From Hawksworthiomyces lignivorus (lineage: Eukaryota; Ascomycota; Sordariomycetes; Ophiostomatales; Ophiostomataceae): a stretch of 64,000 nt of DNA. The first letter of the stretch is position 1. Each line of letters starts with the position of its first letter. Of this stretch, positions 12,589 through 24,660 are shown in pieces. The DNA lies in assembly GCA_002917075.1 (NCBI GenBank), contig NTMA01000104.1, forward strand, positions 1 through 64,000, in the 5' to 3' direction. The notes beneath the pieces were generated by a model that did no database searches, was not told the origin of the DNA, and saw only the letters and a list, made by a program, of their open reading frames with translations. The position numbers and the translations under genes were made by a program.

Positions 12589-15500
12589 GGCAGAAAGGCC
12601 TCTTCCGTGAAAAGAAAAGACCCGATGCAAGAGAATTTGTCTTGGCTGCTCGTTCAAACGGAGCCGGAGCTGGTCATGTTCGAGTGAGCTGCTCAGCACA
12701 GCTGTGCCAGAGGTACAAATGACGTTGCCTAGCTAATGCCGATTGGCAGTTCTAACGCCACCCAATGGCCGGTCGTTGCCCAATCGGCCTATTACATAAC
12801 ACAGACAAAAAAGTTCATATAAGATCACGTGGGAGACCTTGCACCGTTGTTTCGATGTGTTTAATACGCAATATAAACAATGTTGAATGAACAAGTAGCT
12901 CTCGTCAACTTACAAGATGGCAATGGCCTGCTAAATCAGTATGATCTACATGGCAAGTACGAGGACAGTGAGGCCTGATCAACTCCACCACCTGGATGAC
13001 CCCGCCATCTCCTTCTGGTAGCGGGGAGTCCTGCCATTTCTCTGGCAGTCGTTCTCATCATCTACTGACCACTGTCAGCGAAGCGTTACTAAGAGGCTGA
13101 AAATCGGAATCGAAACCTACTAATAATGCATTTGATAGCCTACATGTACGTTAAATTGGCGGTGAAGAACGCACTCTGATTTGAAGAAACATTCCGTTTC
13201 TGTTGGCGCTATGCAAGCCCGTTGATACGTAGTGATGCATGCCATGCTGCAGAATAGTGGAGTCTTCGCAAGCGGCCCACTCAGGCTGCTAGAGGATCAA
13301 TTACAGTACCTGTGTTAATAGGGCAAACCTACGGGTTTGCCGCTGTTAAGAGCCATTAATAAAATAGTACACGGGGCGTATATGATGTGACCAAAGTTCC
13401 TTGACCTGACAAAGGTGGGCAGCAGAGCGGCGGGAAGTCACCTATAAACTGGAATTGTCGCGTGCATCAGGTGAGTGAACCTGTAAAGGGCGAGGCCCCC
13501 CACCATCTATTTAAACGATGCACCATGAAATTTTGGAGCACATCCCTCTGCGGCGAGACCACCGACGATAAGAACACGATAGGAAAAGAGAACCTCCACC
13601 GATTTGCATAAAACACAGGGGAAGAATGGACCTGATCGTCAAGCCTCGTTCAGAAACCAAGCCGCAAATCACGCGCTGCTCCCGGCATTATACAGACAAC
13701 TGAGTTATCGTTTTGACGTGGGCATCGTACGCGTATTCGTACTGCGAAATCCGACGTTGCGCAGGTTTTTTCAGTGTGTCTTCTCTCGCCGTTTTTTGTT
13801 TGTTCCTCAAGATAGACCTTTTTGGGGGTTTCAGAAGAGCACGGATATCAAAGGGTTCCTGGACTAGTCTCTTTGCAGACAAGCTTGCCGCTGGCTCGAC
13901 TTGGTGCTTCATATGGCAGCGAAGCCAGAGAACCCACCGGAATGAGTCTCATCTCGTTTGCGCTCGCCCTGTGCACCGTGCTTCCTTTCTTCCTGTCATT
14001 CTGTTGTCAGATTCTGGAATGCGTTGCCCTTGCGCCACAAGCAGACATGAGCAACCGCCGAGAACCTCTTAGATTCTTACGTCCTCTCGTTCTCGGTAGA
14101 CACCAAAAGGAATTAGCTTGCATGCAGCATCCAGCATACAGCAATGTCCAATTGGCTAGGTGGCATTCCGAGGCTCGTGATCCTTTAATACAGCTCCTCT
14201 GCTTGTTCAACTTTGTGTCTGTATGGCCCTCCGACCTGACTCTCGCCCTCTTGTCTCTGTCAACGCCGGCGCCCCGTGGGGTTACAATGCCTACTCACCC
14301 TTCATGTCGTACTAGTACCGTTATATCCAGTATGGCTTTTTTTTTGTGATTTTTTATTTTCTGGCCTGTCCCTATTGTCACCTAAGCACCTGTTTCTATT
14401 TTGCGCTTTCTATTCTCCCGATTAACAACCGCTTCTTACTTAAACTGTTGGCTGGATAAAATCCCATCTCTGCTGTGTAGACAATCTCATCTGCGCCTTT
14501 TTTCTTCCCTCGATCTAATTAAACTACCATGGAAACTGTTTTAAGTAAATTTGCAATCCATCTGAAAATACTCCGTAGAGATAGGAACCCCAAAAATCCA
14601 GCAGCTGGAATGGGCTGGCACGGTTGCCGTGAGCCCAGGTCCGCATCAGCGGCGCTGACTCCGAACCGTATGCGAATTTCGCAATTTGCAGCAATTCTAA
14701 TTGCAGTGGAGCATCGAGAGATGGTGCTCGTACTCTTGCACACGTACACGTATGTTTCGTCGTGGACGCTGTACAATGTCTCTCTCTTGACTTCCCTCCG
14801 TATTACAAGTAGCGTCCCCATGAACAGCCACCGCCAACCCGCACTAGCGCTCCGCGTCATCCCTGGCTCCGTCTGCCAACACGAGCAAAAAGCGCCTAGG
14901 ACGCAAAATTGAGCTTCCCTGGGCGTCTAACAGCTTTTGCTTGGAAGCAGAAACAGCATCTCTTTTCGTCTTTTCCCCTCTTTTTCGCTCCCTCCGCCAG
15001 CGGCACCCCTGATGACACACTCTGGACCTGCTGCACGTTTCACATCCCCTTTCCCTTTCCTTGCCTTATATTATTATTAGACCGTTTCTGGACGTTGATT
15101 TGGAAACCCCAACATTTCCCTCTTGTCGAAAGACTTCTTTCTGACACCAGTCAGTGCTTAGGGGCAAACAAGTGATCGGCCTTGCTGTGATCCCGTATTG
15201 GCGCCCGACGCCATCACTAGCTAGAGACGGCCGCAAAGGCCTTTTTGGTGTACTTTCTCTCGCAGCTTTTTTTTTTTTTTTTTTTTTCCGTCGAAGGAGC
15301 CCGCCCCAGCACTGCTTCAAGCTCAGGGACCACAAAGGGGTCACGACAAAAAAAAAAGGAAGACGGAAACAAGAGAAACGAAAGCCGCCCACAGCATCCA
15401 AAAGGAGAAAAAAAAGAAAAAAGGAAGGCCGATAGAACCTCCCGCAGCATTGACTAGAGAGCTCCCTTCGCCGCCCGGGGTCTGTTTCCGTGACAAGATC

Positions 15501-16658
15501 TGCTCTTACGACATACATTCGTGCGCGCTCTCCTGGCGCGCACCAGTGCACCCCTCCCCCTTTTTTTGCGGTTGAACGGTCTTGCACCACCAAGATCCAA
15601 CAAGCAGCACAGCGGAACGTCGAACGAAAAAGGCATCCCCAAGCAGAAGCAATAGCAGAAGCAATAGCAACACCTGCGCACACACACATCATATTTCTAC
15701 TCAATAATACTGACTGCCAGAAAGAGACGACGCAACCAACAACAGCATACAGACCAACAGTTCCAACCCGCCGTGCTCACCCACACCCTTTCTCTCTCCA
15801 ATTGCACACATACATACATCTTGTCGCTGCAGCCAACCGTGTGGCCAAATAGGTCCGAGTATTACTTGTACGGTCTCTCTAGAGACGCTCACACATACCT
15901 CGTGGATTCTTGGATTCTTCGCCTCGTTCCTCGTCCTTGTTCTCGGCCCTCCTGCACGTCCTCCGTGTCTCGATCCCTCTAGTTCCCCTCCAATTCCAAT
16001 TCCAAACTCCATCCAGCCTTTCCGGACAGAGAAGAGAGGAGCCTTGCATCCCACCCTCCTTTCTCTCACTCAACTCACTCACTCCCTCCCTCCCTCTCCC
16101 TCTCTCTCACTTGTGTGTGCGCGCGCTGTCGTGCGCCTTTTATTTCTTCTTGCTCCGTTTCGACTCTTTTCGTCACTTACTTGGCCCGTCCCTCTCTCCG
16201 CCGCGTGCGCCAGATCCCGCCGCCTTCTTTTTCTGGGTTCCATTTGTCGCAGACTCTAAATCTGCCTATTTTCACCCCTGGTCAATACTCGAACCCAGAC
16301 CCATAGTTTCCCCTGGCCCTGTGTCTTCCTTCTCGGAGTATTGTCCATCCTTTCCTCCCACACCCTTTGCGGCGGCCTTCCCATAACCTCTGTACGCACA
16401 ATTTCAAGCACACGCTTACCTTCGCCTCGCAGCGCATGCATATCCTTCCCGGTGCAGGCGGCAATCCCAACACTCAACCACACACAACAAAGCGCGGTCT
16501 TTCATCTTCCACCCTTGTAGAAGATTGAACCCCCTCCCCAGGCAGAAACCATAGCGCCTGTTCAGCTGCTTTTCTTGCTATCTGTAGATTTTGCAACCGA
16601 GGAAGAGAAGAGAGCGAGACGCGGGGAACAGTGACGGCCCGTCCAGACACAGGGCACA
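12589..16658. promoter_or_regulatory. Long divergent intergenic region BET2 / RhoGAP
   Basis: About 4 kb without a supportable gene. It includes an exact TACTCCGTA at 14569-14577, a 21-T run at 15267-15287, A-rich tracts around 15345-15425 and strongly CT-rich plus-strand DNA from about 15770 to 16380. The CT-rich part reads like a long promoter/leader for the RhoGAP gene. Open frames over it are low-complexity (Ser/Pro/Leu-rich) and have no family resemblance. Confidence 0.5.
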
Positions 16659-19410
16659 ATGGGACGCAAGCCCGCACCGCAGCCGCTGACTCTGGCTGAG
16701 TCTGCACTCCCAGCCAGCGACCGCAGACTTCCTGAAACCCTCAAGGTCAGCTCGCCAAGCGGCTCCTCCCTCTCCCAAACCAGATCGCCCATATCATCGC
16801 CCATCTCCCCCCCATTCCGCTTCGCGGACAACAACAGCAACAACAACGGCCAGGTCCAGACCCAGACACAGAGCTACCAGCCTGACCTTCAAGCGCTGGC
16901 GCAACAAAGCCAGCAGCCTCTGCACGTAGCCGACCTCATCCAGCAGCTGCCCGAAGACATCGACAGCCCGCAGTACCCGCCTTCTTCGAACACCGCCCTC
17001 ACATCGTCTCGCGCCTTCGAGCCGGAGCAGCCATACCAGCAGCAGTCCTACCAGCAGCAGCAGCAGTACCAGCAACAGCGTTACCAGCAGCCGCCGCAGC
17101 CTCAGCAGCCTCAGCAGCCCCAATCGCATCTGAAGCACGGCCGCCACCGGCAGAACGAAGACAAGGCCTCCAAGTCCAACTTCTTTTTCCACTTTGGAAA
17201 GTCGTCTGCGTCCAAGTCGAGTGACAAGCTCGCGGCCGGCAACAACGCGGCTCCCAACAGCAGCCAATTTGCTGACGCACGAGACGAGAACGTATCACGA
17301 GGCAAAGATTCTCCTTCTGGTAAGCAGAACCCCAAACACATTGGAAAAATAGGAATAGCAAGGAATGGTGGGGGGGGGGGGGGGGGGGATTGTCAGTGTG
17401 TGGAGGTTATTCTGTTATATGCGTGGGTGCCTTTTTCCAGGAATCGAGGATCGACAGGCACTGAGGGCAGAGAATTGAAATCATGGCGGGAGAGGAATAG
17501 CAGAACCCGTGGCCCTCTCCTCTTTCAGCCTCCCCCCTCCTCTTTTCCCGCTGCCCTTTTGATTTTCCAAATCTGTTTCTCTCATCCCCTGTCTCCTTCT
17601 CTGTTCGAATTGTTGCTCACGCAGGTTTGTGGCTAAACAGACACCTCTTACGCGGATCATCACGTACAAAAAGCCGCTGCCGCCAGCGGCGCCGCCGTCT
17701 CAGCTCGATCCGACGCATCGTTCGCACCCTCCTCCGCCACTGAAGTCGCCCTCGACACTACTCCCTCTGGACGAAAAGGAAAGCAGAAGACGTTTCCTCG
17801 CCTAGGTCGGACAAGGTCCATCCGCGACGACGACAACGGAAGCCCCCATCCTCTCAACAGCAACACCAACATCAGCAACCGCCTGCCCAGCCCCGGCTTT
17901 GCCCAAGAAACCGCTTCAATGAGAGTGGTCGAGCAGCCCGAGCGCGCCCACCAAACCGTCCCCTCGCTGAAGACGGCACCCCTCACGCAGCACGACCGCG
18001 CCTTCCGCGACATGATGTCGTCGTCCCAACGCAACCACTCGGCTGACCGGGCTCACCCACGTGAGGTGCCTAGCCACCGGGGCGGCCATCGTGGCGACCG
18101 CGACTATGACCACCCGCGCACGCAGCCGTCGTCCCTGCGGGACAACGGCAACGGCGGCAGCTCCACCTTTTTCAACGGGCTCAAGAACTCGTCGCGAAGC
18201 GCCGCCGACATCATCAGCAAGGGCCTCTTCGGCAAAGGCGGGCGCAGCGGCAGCACGACCGAGCGCGAGCATTCCGTCGTCGACGATGAGCACTACGTGC
18301 TCAAGGTCATCAACCAGCCGCTGGTGGAGCAGACGCGGCTGACCCGCATCTCCAAGCGCCTGGAGGACTCGCGCGACCGCACCGAGTTCTGGATGCCCGC
18401 GTTCCCCTGGCGCGCCATTGACTACCTCAACTACAAGGGCACCGACGTCGAGGGGCTGTACCGAGTGCCCGGCAGCGGCCCGCAGATCAAGAAGTGGCAG
18501 CGGCGGTTCGACGAAGGTGAGGACGCTTCCACAATCCCTAATTGACTAAAAAAAACATGCTGCATTCTCGTCTCTTCTTGCTAACGTTTGCTTCCAAAAA
18601 AAAATAGAATACGATGTAGACCTTTTTGCACAGGATGATCTGTACGATATCAACATCATCGGATCCATGCTCAAGGCCTGGCTCCGCGAGCTGCCCGACG
18701 AGCTGTTCCCCAAGGATGCACAGGAGAGGATCGCCCGCGAGTGCGCGGGCGCCGAGACGGTCCCGCAGATGCTGGTGGACGAGCTGTCCAATCTGTCGCC
18801 CTTCAACTACTACCTGCTGTTTGCCATCACATGCCACCTCAGTCTGCTGCTGGCCCACTCGGACAAGAACAAGATGGACTTCCGCAACCTGTGCATCTGC
18901 TTCCAGCCGTGCATGAAGATCGACGCCTTCTCCTTCAAGTTCCTCGTCTGCGACTGGCGGGACTGCTGGAAGGGCTGCCTCAACGAGTCCAAGTACATCG
19001 AGGAGGAGTACCAGCTCTTCGCCCTGCCGCCGCCGCGCGGCATCGGCACCCTTCGCCCGCAGAACCAGCAACCGCAGGGCGTGGACGACCATCCCCTGCC
19101 AGAGCCGCCAGCGCAGGCGGTGCTGGAGCCGCCGTCCAAGGGTGACCGCCAGCTGGCGGCGGCGGCGGTCATCGACGAGCGAAATGTGTCGTCGTCCGAC
19201 AGCAGCAAGCAGTCCAACCACAGCGACGGCGGCGGCAAGTCGCGGCTGAAGAAGAAGGGCACGACAGCAGAGACGGGCAGCGTGGCGTCCAACTCGACGC
19301 TCTCGACGACTCTGACCATCGAGAGCCAGCGCGTGACGACACCGCCACGACAGTCGGGCGACCTGCGGCCGCTCTCGCCCATCAAGCCTCTCTCTCCCTT
19401 AGGCTTCTAA
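16659..19410 (+). CDS. RhoGAP-domain protein
   Basis: Predicted GTPase-activating protein for a Rho-family GTPase, likely acting in polarity or cell-wall signalling. Three exons, 16659-17319, 17641-18516 and 18608-19410, give 779 residues. The N-terminal half is disordered, with poly-Gln/Pro (QQSYQQQQQYQQQ, about 125-150) and Ser-rich stretches. The RhoGAP domain lies in about 455-600: DVEGLYRVPGSGPQIKKW carries the expected arginine finger at about R495, followed by INIIGSMLKAWLRELPDELF and NKMDFRNLCICFQPC. The second intron (donor GTGAGG, branch GCTAAC, acceptor TAG) splits the domain. The first intron is 321 bp and holds a 19-G run. Its acceptor must be at 17640, because the nearer AG at 17624 would bring an in-frame TAA. 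The C-terminal tail is Ser/Thr-rich. The particular GTPase target cannot be told from the sequence. Confidence 0.9.
17370..17388 (+). repeat. 19-base G homopolymer inside RhoGAP intron 1
   Basis: Uninterrupted run of 19 G in the transcribed strand of the 321-bp intron. Long G-runs can form G-quadruplexes and are also prone to sequencing length errors. Confidence 0.9.
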
Positions 19411-20477
19411 AGGATTCTTCGTCGTCCTTTGTACGGTGCGATCTCAGCGGTCGGCAGAAAACAAGTTTTTAGGCTGCCCGAATTAGACGGAAAGCGAGAG
19501 AAAAGGCGACAAAGGTGGTTCTCCCTCAGCTGCCTCGGCTTTTCTCGTTTCCAGTCTGTGTACACGAGACATCACTTTTGTCCAATTTTATTTCCATTTT
19601 ACGACATAACGCCTTTGATGAGCATATTTCTTCATGTTTCGGCTACCATTCTCTTTTTCCGAGGCTTTTTCTACGCTGTCTTTCCCGGTTGTCCCCCTCC
19701 CTGACGTGCCTTTTCGTCCTGGTGCAAATCCTTTCTCTTTCTTAGCAGCGTCTGCCCTTCTCTCCTGATTCGTGCGAGTACGGCCCGTCGTAAGAATTCA
19801 TCTATTTGTCTTGTGTTTATCTGTTCTGCCGGTTATTGCATGTCTCCCTGTCCTCTTTTTGTGCCATGTTGCAGTTTGAAAAAAAAAAATTTCATCGTTC
19901 TCCTAGCGATTTCATTTCACAAGCACCCACTAAGGAGGAATGTTTTCGTTGATTTTCCTTGTTCATATTGTTTCCCACTCTGCCTGTCTTTTCTTCTATT
20001 TTTATGTATACCCCCCTGGATATTGTTCCTGGTCTTGGTATGTGAAGCAGGATTTATAAGTTCTTGTAATAGTTTTTGAGTACATTGAATGCACTCTATT
20101 CGCAATTAAAAACTACGGAGATTTTAAACAGACATAAGGCTGAGACGTATGTTGTGCCAAGTGCATCGTAACAATTTCACGCATGAAAAGGGGTAGAAGT
20201 CAGATCCAAATAGGTCTCTTGATATGCTACAAAGTGACTCTAGTTAATTTTACATCAAACCATGGTATTTTATATCCCAGTAACTAATTTTTGGAAGATC
20301 CGCGAAACGCCAGGCCGAAGGAAAAAGAACGCCGTACCCTTCCGGATGTACAAGACACAGAAAGAACAGCACAGCAACGAAAAAGAAAAAATGCCAAGCG
20401 AACCCTCCAAAAAGGAAAAACAAAAAAGTAACCTCCCAGCCAGCGGCAGCCCTCGGCCTCTCAGTTATCCAGTGCTC
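19411..20477. other. Convergent spacer RhoGAP / SF3B4
   Basis: AT-rich region between the 3' ends of the RhoGAP (+) and SF3B4 (-) genes. It presumably holds both 3' UTRs; no further gene is seen. Confidence 0.5.
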
Positions 20478-21788
20478 TCACCGCCGGCCGAATCCTGCTG
20501 GCGACGGCGGCGGCGGCATGGCGTTGTAGCCCTGGCCGGGGGCGCCGGGCGGCACGAGCGGCGCGCTGTTGGCGCCGGTGGCGAAGCCTGGCGGCGGGTG
20601 TGCGCCGAAACCAGGCGGCAGCGGCGGCCCGCCGCGGTAGCCTTGGGGTCCGCCGGCGCCGCCGACCGGACCGCCCGGCGGAGGACGCGCAGGGAGGCCG
20701 TTGGCCATGGGCAGGCCAGGCCCGCCTGCGCCGCGGCCGCCCGCGTAAGAGGGCGGGCCCATGCCGCGGCCACCGCCGCCGTAAGGCGGTGGACCTCCGG
20801 CACCAAAGCCGGCTGGCATGGGCGGCGGCATAGAACCGGGGGGGGCGCCGCCGCCGCCGCCGCCGTAGGGCACGGGCGGCGGTGGCCGCTGGTGCATCGG
20901 CGGTGGGCCTCCCCCAGCCGCTGCCACAGGGATCGGCCCCCTCGTCGGCAGGTACCCGCCGCTGCCGCCGGCACCGTTGGGCAGCGCGCCGCCTGGCGGC
21001 GGCGCCCCCAGGCCGACGGGAGGCGGCATCCCCGCTCCTCCTCCTGCCGCGGCCAGAGGCACGCTGTTGCTGCCGGTGACGGCAGCGTTGGCACCCGTGC
21101 CGGGGCCGCCGGCGCCAGCAGGGGCGCCGGCGGGGCGGTTCATCAAAAAGGCCGGGGGCAGGGGCTGGATCTCGGGCATGACGTTGTGCTTCTTGCCCTC
21201 GGCGGCCAGCTTGCGCTCGGCCTCGTCGCCGTGGCGCTCGCCCTTGCCGTCCTTCTTGTAGGCGTACTCGACGGCGATCTGCTTGCTCAGGACGTACTGG
21301 CCGTGCATGGCGTCGCGGGCGTTGTCCGAGGCCTCGAAGCTGTCAAAGTTGACAAAGCCGTAGCCCTTGGACACGTTGTTCTGGTCGCGCACGACGTTGG
21401 GCGGCGCCACCAGCCGGCCAAACTGCGCAAACGTGTCGTACAAAATCTTCTCGTCGACCTGCGGGTCCAGGTTGTTGACAAACAGCTCGGCGCCAATGTC
21501 GGTGGCGCGCTGGCGGTCCGCGCTGGCCTTGTTGACGCGGATCGGCTTGCCGTACAGCCGCACGCCGTTGAGGCAGCGCGCAGCGTAGTCGGCCGACTCG
21601 GGCGTGTCGAACTCGACAAACCCGAAGCCCTGGTGCTGCCGCGACACGCGGTCCATCGGCATGTGCACGTTGACCACGGGGCCCATCTGCGTCATCAGCT
21701 CCCACATCAGCGGCTCCGCGAACCGCTCGTCCAAGTTGCCCACATAGATCGTTGCCTCCTTGTTCTGCTCCCAGTGGCGGCCCGACAT
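20478..21788 (-). CDS. SF3B4: Splicing factor 3b subunit 4 (SF3B4 / SAP49 / Hsh49)
   Basis: Component of the SF3b complex of U2 snRNP, which contacts pre-mRNA near the branch point. Single exon of 436 residues starting MSGRHWEQNKEATIYVGNLD. RRM1 (about 13-90) has RNP2 IYVGNL and RNP1 QGFGFVEF. RRM2 (about 100-180) has LFVNNL and KGYGFVNF. After a linker with KKHNVMPEIQPLPPAFLM the C-terminal half is a Pro/Gly-rich low-complexity region rich in GGGPPP repeats, as in SF3B4 orthologues. The tail ends in GFGRR. The gene is intronless, unlike most neighbours. It is transcribed divergently from TOM7, with about 680 bp between the start codons. A large plus-strand open frame over this gene is a GC-rich shadow. 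Confidence 0.96.
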   Translation of the reverse strand: MSGRHWEQNKEATIYVGNLDERFAEPLMWELMTQMGPVVNVHMPMDRVSRQHQGFGFVEFDTPESADYAARCLNGVRLYGKPIRVNKASADRQRATDIGAELFVNNLDPQVDEKILYDTFAQFGRLVAPPNVVRDQNNVSKGYGFVNFDSFEASDNARDAMHGQYVLSKQIAVEYAYKKDGKGERHGDEAERKLAAEGKKHNVMPEIQPLPPAFLMNRPAGAPAGAGGPGTGANAAVTGSNSVPLAAAGGGAGMPPPVGLGAPPPGGALPNGAGGSGGYLPTRGPIPVAAAGGGPPPMHQRPPPPVPYGGGGGGAPPGSMPPPMPAGFGAGGPPPYGGGGRGMGPPSYAGGRGAGGPGLPMANGLPARPPPGGPVGGAGGPQGYRGGPPLPPGFGAHPPPGFATGANSAPLVPPGAPGQGYNAMPPPPSPAGFGRR

Positions 21789-22465
21789 CTTGGCGGCGTC
21801 GTCGTCTTCGAGGCACTAGGAAAGACGAAAGCCTCCCCTTTGCTCTCCGCGGATGTCTGTCTGCCTGCTGCTTCGGGTATGGATGTCTCTGTAGTAGTCG
21901 TTCTGTCTTTGTCGCGTTTCGTGTCACAGACAGGAGAAGTCTCCGAGTATCAGATGCTCCAGACAGGAGTTTGCTGTTTTACTCCACTGGCGTAGAGAAC
22001 GGTTCGGTGGCACCCGCTGCGCTTCTGAGGTGTTCGGTAGCTGTCTTGAAGCTGTTTCTTCTCTCTGTCGTTTTCTTTTTTTCTTTTTTAATTTACCATC
22101 GCCAGCGATCGCCCACTAAACGCGCTAACTGACAGGCCGTGTTGAACGCTGTAGCAATCACGGACTAATCGTTTTTCCGTGCCTGTTTTGTGCTGTGGCC
22201 CGCACCCCACACGCGACCCAGCAAAGCGCCGTCAGTGGAACGGGAAGCTAATAGAGAATTTTCATCGGGAAGACGGCCAGAAGTCGCATCTTGACAGCCA
22301 ACTCCGACATCGACAACGACCAAATCAACCTCAACTTCCTTGTATGCTTACGATCCTCGCACCCTTCAGCGCCTCTGAAATAGCTCCACTTCTGTTCCAT
22401 TGCGGCTGACATATCTCCAGGAACCCTGTCAAGCCCGTCGCAATAAGCGTCGTTCAACAGCAAAT
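21789..22465. promoter_or_regulatory. Divergent promoter region SF3B4 / TOM7
   Basis: About 680 bp between the start codons of SF3B4 (-) and TOM7 (+). A T-rich tract lies near 22070-22090. No defined site was recognised. Confidence 0.5.
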
Positions 22466-22930
22466 ATGTTTGCCCTCTCAGAAGAATCCAAGGTACGACA
22501 TCCTGCGAGCTGTCTGGGCCAGATAACCGCAAGCCATGTGTCGATTCTAACAAGACCATTCTTATTTTCCAGGAGCGGATAGGGAGAATCATTGACATCT
22601 CCCGCGTTGTCATCCACTAGTACGTCTTACCCTGTCTCCTGCAGCCACCGAAAGAGACGTTTTACCAGACGTTTGCAGCTAACAATTCTTCTAGTGGCTA
22701 CCTGCCTTTGGTCCTCTACCTTGGTTTGTGCACTCCTAAAGACAGATCCGTACGGAAAGGTTTGCAGAATAAGCTTCTAACGTGTCGAAAACCAATAGGC
22801 TACACCCGCAGTGAGCCCCGGCCGTCCGTGATCCGGTAAGCATTGATATACAACTATTCACATAGCATGCAAAGGCGCGAATGGTATCATCTAACAAGCT
22901 CTCTGCAGGCTCCTGTCTCCTCTTTCATAG
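22466..22930 (+). CDS. TOM7: Mitochondrial import receptor subunit Tom7
   Basis: Small tail-anchored subunit of the TOM complex in the mitochondrial outer membrane, modulating assembly with Tom40/Tom22. It is missing from any simple open-frame view because 53 codons are spread over five exons: 22466-22492, 22573-22619, 22695-22723, 22799-22835 and 22909-22930. Donors are GTACGA, GTACGT, GTTTGT and GTAAGC. All acceptors are YAG, and CTAAC or GCTAAC branch points are visible before several of them. The spliced product starts MFALSEESKERIGRIIDISR, continues [20 protein letters not shown] and ends PRPSVIRLLSPLS. This matches Tom7 throughout, including the single membrane segment and the C-terminal Pro-rich tail. 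All phases close on a TAG. I regard the identification as firm even though every exon is under 50 nt. Confidence 0.95.
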
Positions 22931-23570
22931 ATGTCCCCACATATATGCACGAGCGCAAGCCTCGGGCGTCCTGCCCTTTACGGGAGAAGGAGAGCTATTA
23001 TCCGTCGAGACGACGGCGGTATATGAATAGGCGCTGTCGTTACAGGGAACAAAAAATTAGAAGGCAAACGAGACTAGGAAAATGCTTATGTGCGGGTTTA
23101 CGATGCAGCTGAGATTGGGGCTCCAGCTGCCGGATGAACCGCTGAGTGCCGAGACTTGGCTGTCTATGTTAAAATGGGCATAGCTGTACATTATTTATAT
23201 GACACGATTTTCAGAATATACCACTCAGTAGAATCAATCCGTTCTGTTCTGTTCTCAAGCATGGTGTCATCTCTACGAGAGCGAGGCAAATTATCCATAG
23301 GCTCTGCTTAGTCAAAGCGAAAATGCTCTGTTCAGCGAGTGCGTCATAGATCATCCGAAAATAAGCGGCTCAAAAGGCCAATCGCTGTGGGGCACACCTA
23401 AACTTTTCCTACGCAGCGCTCTACTTGATGGTTTGAAATCAAAAGCAAAGTCGCTAAATAAAGGACATCCGCATTTTTCACCATGTTTGGTCGAATATAA
23501 GCTCTTCTCATAATATATGCGCCATATAGCAGACGATGGTGAGAGAGCGCGTCCTTCCTTCTCACAACTT
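22931..23570. other. Spacer TOM7 / mitochondrial carrier
   Basis: Holds the TOM7 3' end and the carrier promoter. No gene was seen. An in-frame ATG at 23517 could extend the carrier by 18 residues. Confidence 0.5.
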
Positions 23571-24660
23571 ATGACCGCCGGCGAGCAACATGCGGGCCTC
23601 TCTCCCGCCCTCGTCGAGACCGTGGCTGGCTTGACGGCAGGTACAACGGCTACCCTAGTTGTCCACCCGCTTGATATTGTCAAGACGCGGATGCAGAGTG
23701 AGTTGATTCTGGGTTTGCCATCGGCGTGAGCGTGCAGGATAAGAGGAGCATGCTGCTGATGCACATCCGGCAGTCTACCGCAACAGCGAGGCCAGCGGCG
23801 CCGCCGCGCGCCCGTCCACGGCCACGGTGATGCGCAGCCTGCTGAGCGACCCAAAGCCGGTGGCGGCTCTCTACCGCGGCCTGACGCCCAACCTGCTGGG
23901 CAACGGCACGAGCTGGGCCGCCTTCTTCTTCTTCAAGTCGCGCATGGAGCGCCTCCTGCTCGCGGTCAAGGGCACGCGAGCCGCGGGTGCCGGCGCGGCC
24001 GCGCTATCGCCCACCGACTACTTTGTCGCCTCCGGCCTGGCCGGCGTGTGCGTCCAGGTTCTGACCAACCCGCTGTGGGTGCTCAAGACGCGCATGCTGT
24101 CGTCCGACCGCCACGCCCACGGCGCCTACCCCAGCATGTGGGCCGGCGCCGCCCGCGTGCTGCGCGAGGAGGGCCTCCGCGGCTTCTACCGCGGCCTGGG
24201 CGTCAGCCTCTTGGGCGTCAGCCACGGCGCCGTCCAGTTTGCCGTCTACGAGCCGGCCAAGCGCTTCTACCTGGACCGGCGGAGCCGCCGAGCAGCCGCC
24301 GCAGCAGCCGCCGCAGCAGCCGACAACGACAGCGACAGCGGTAACAACGACGACCGAGACCGAGCCCGCGCCCGCATGAGCAACGAGGCCACCCTGGTCA
24401 TCTCGACCGCCGCCAAGCTCGTCGCCGGCGCCGCCACCTACCCCTACCAGGTCGTGCGCAGCCGCCTGCAGAACTACGACGCCGACGCCCGCTTCGGCCG
24501 CGGCATCGTCGGCGTCTCGCGGCAGCTCTGGCGCGAGGACGGGCCCCGCGGCTTCTACCGCGGCCTCGTCCCCAGCGTCGTCCGCGTCATGCCCGCCACC
24601 TGGGTGACGTTCCTCGTCTACGAGAACATCAAGTACTCCCTGCCCCGCTGGTTTGCGTGA
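23571..24660 (+). CDS. FLX1: Mitochondrial carrier, FAD/folate transporter type (Flx1-like)
   Basis: Inner-membrane solute carrier of the SLC25 family. Two exons, 23571-23697 and 23774-24660, give 337 residues. The intron has donor GTGAGT and acceptor CAG, and the join gives RMQIYRNSEAS. The three tandem carrier repeats show their signature motifs: HPLDIVKTRMQ, NPLWVLKTRM and YPYQVVRSRLQ, each followed by a GFYRGL-type segment (LYRGLTPNLLG, GFYRGLGVSLLG, GFYRGLVPSVVRVMP). PLWVLKTR with YPYQVVRSRLQ and the N-terminal VETVAGLTAG are characteristic of the Flx1/folate-carrier branch. A repeat-2/3 linker of Ala, Asp and Asn (about 245-270) is longer than usual. FAD versus folate or another substrate cannot be decided by reading. 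Start chosen at 23571; ATG 23517 is an alternative. Confidence 0.9.

Noticed and set aside
15066..16386. Several 100-200-codon frames upstream of the RhoGAP gene
   Set aside because: All derive from CT- or A-rich low-complexity DNA (Ser/Leu/Pro/Phe or Lys runs) and are better explained as promoter/leader.
20262..21995. 577-codon plus-strand open frame
   Set aside because: Antisense to SF3B4; its Arg/Gly/Ala-rich sequence mirrors the Pro/Gly-rich tail and RRMs of the real gene.
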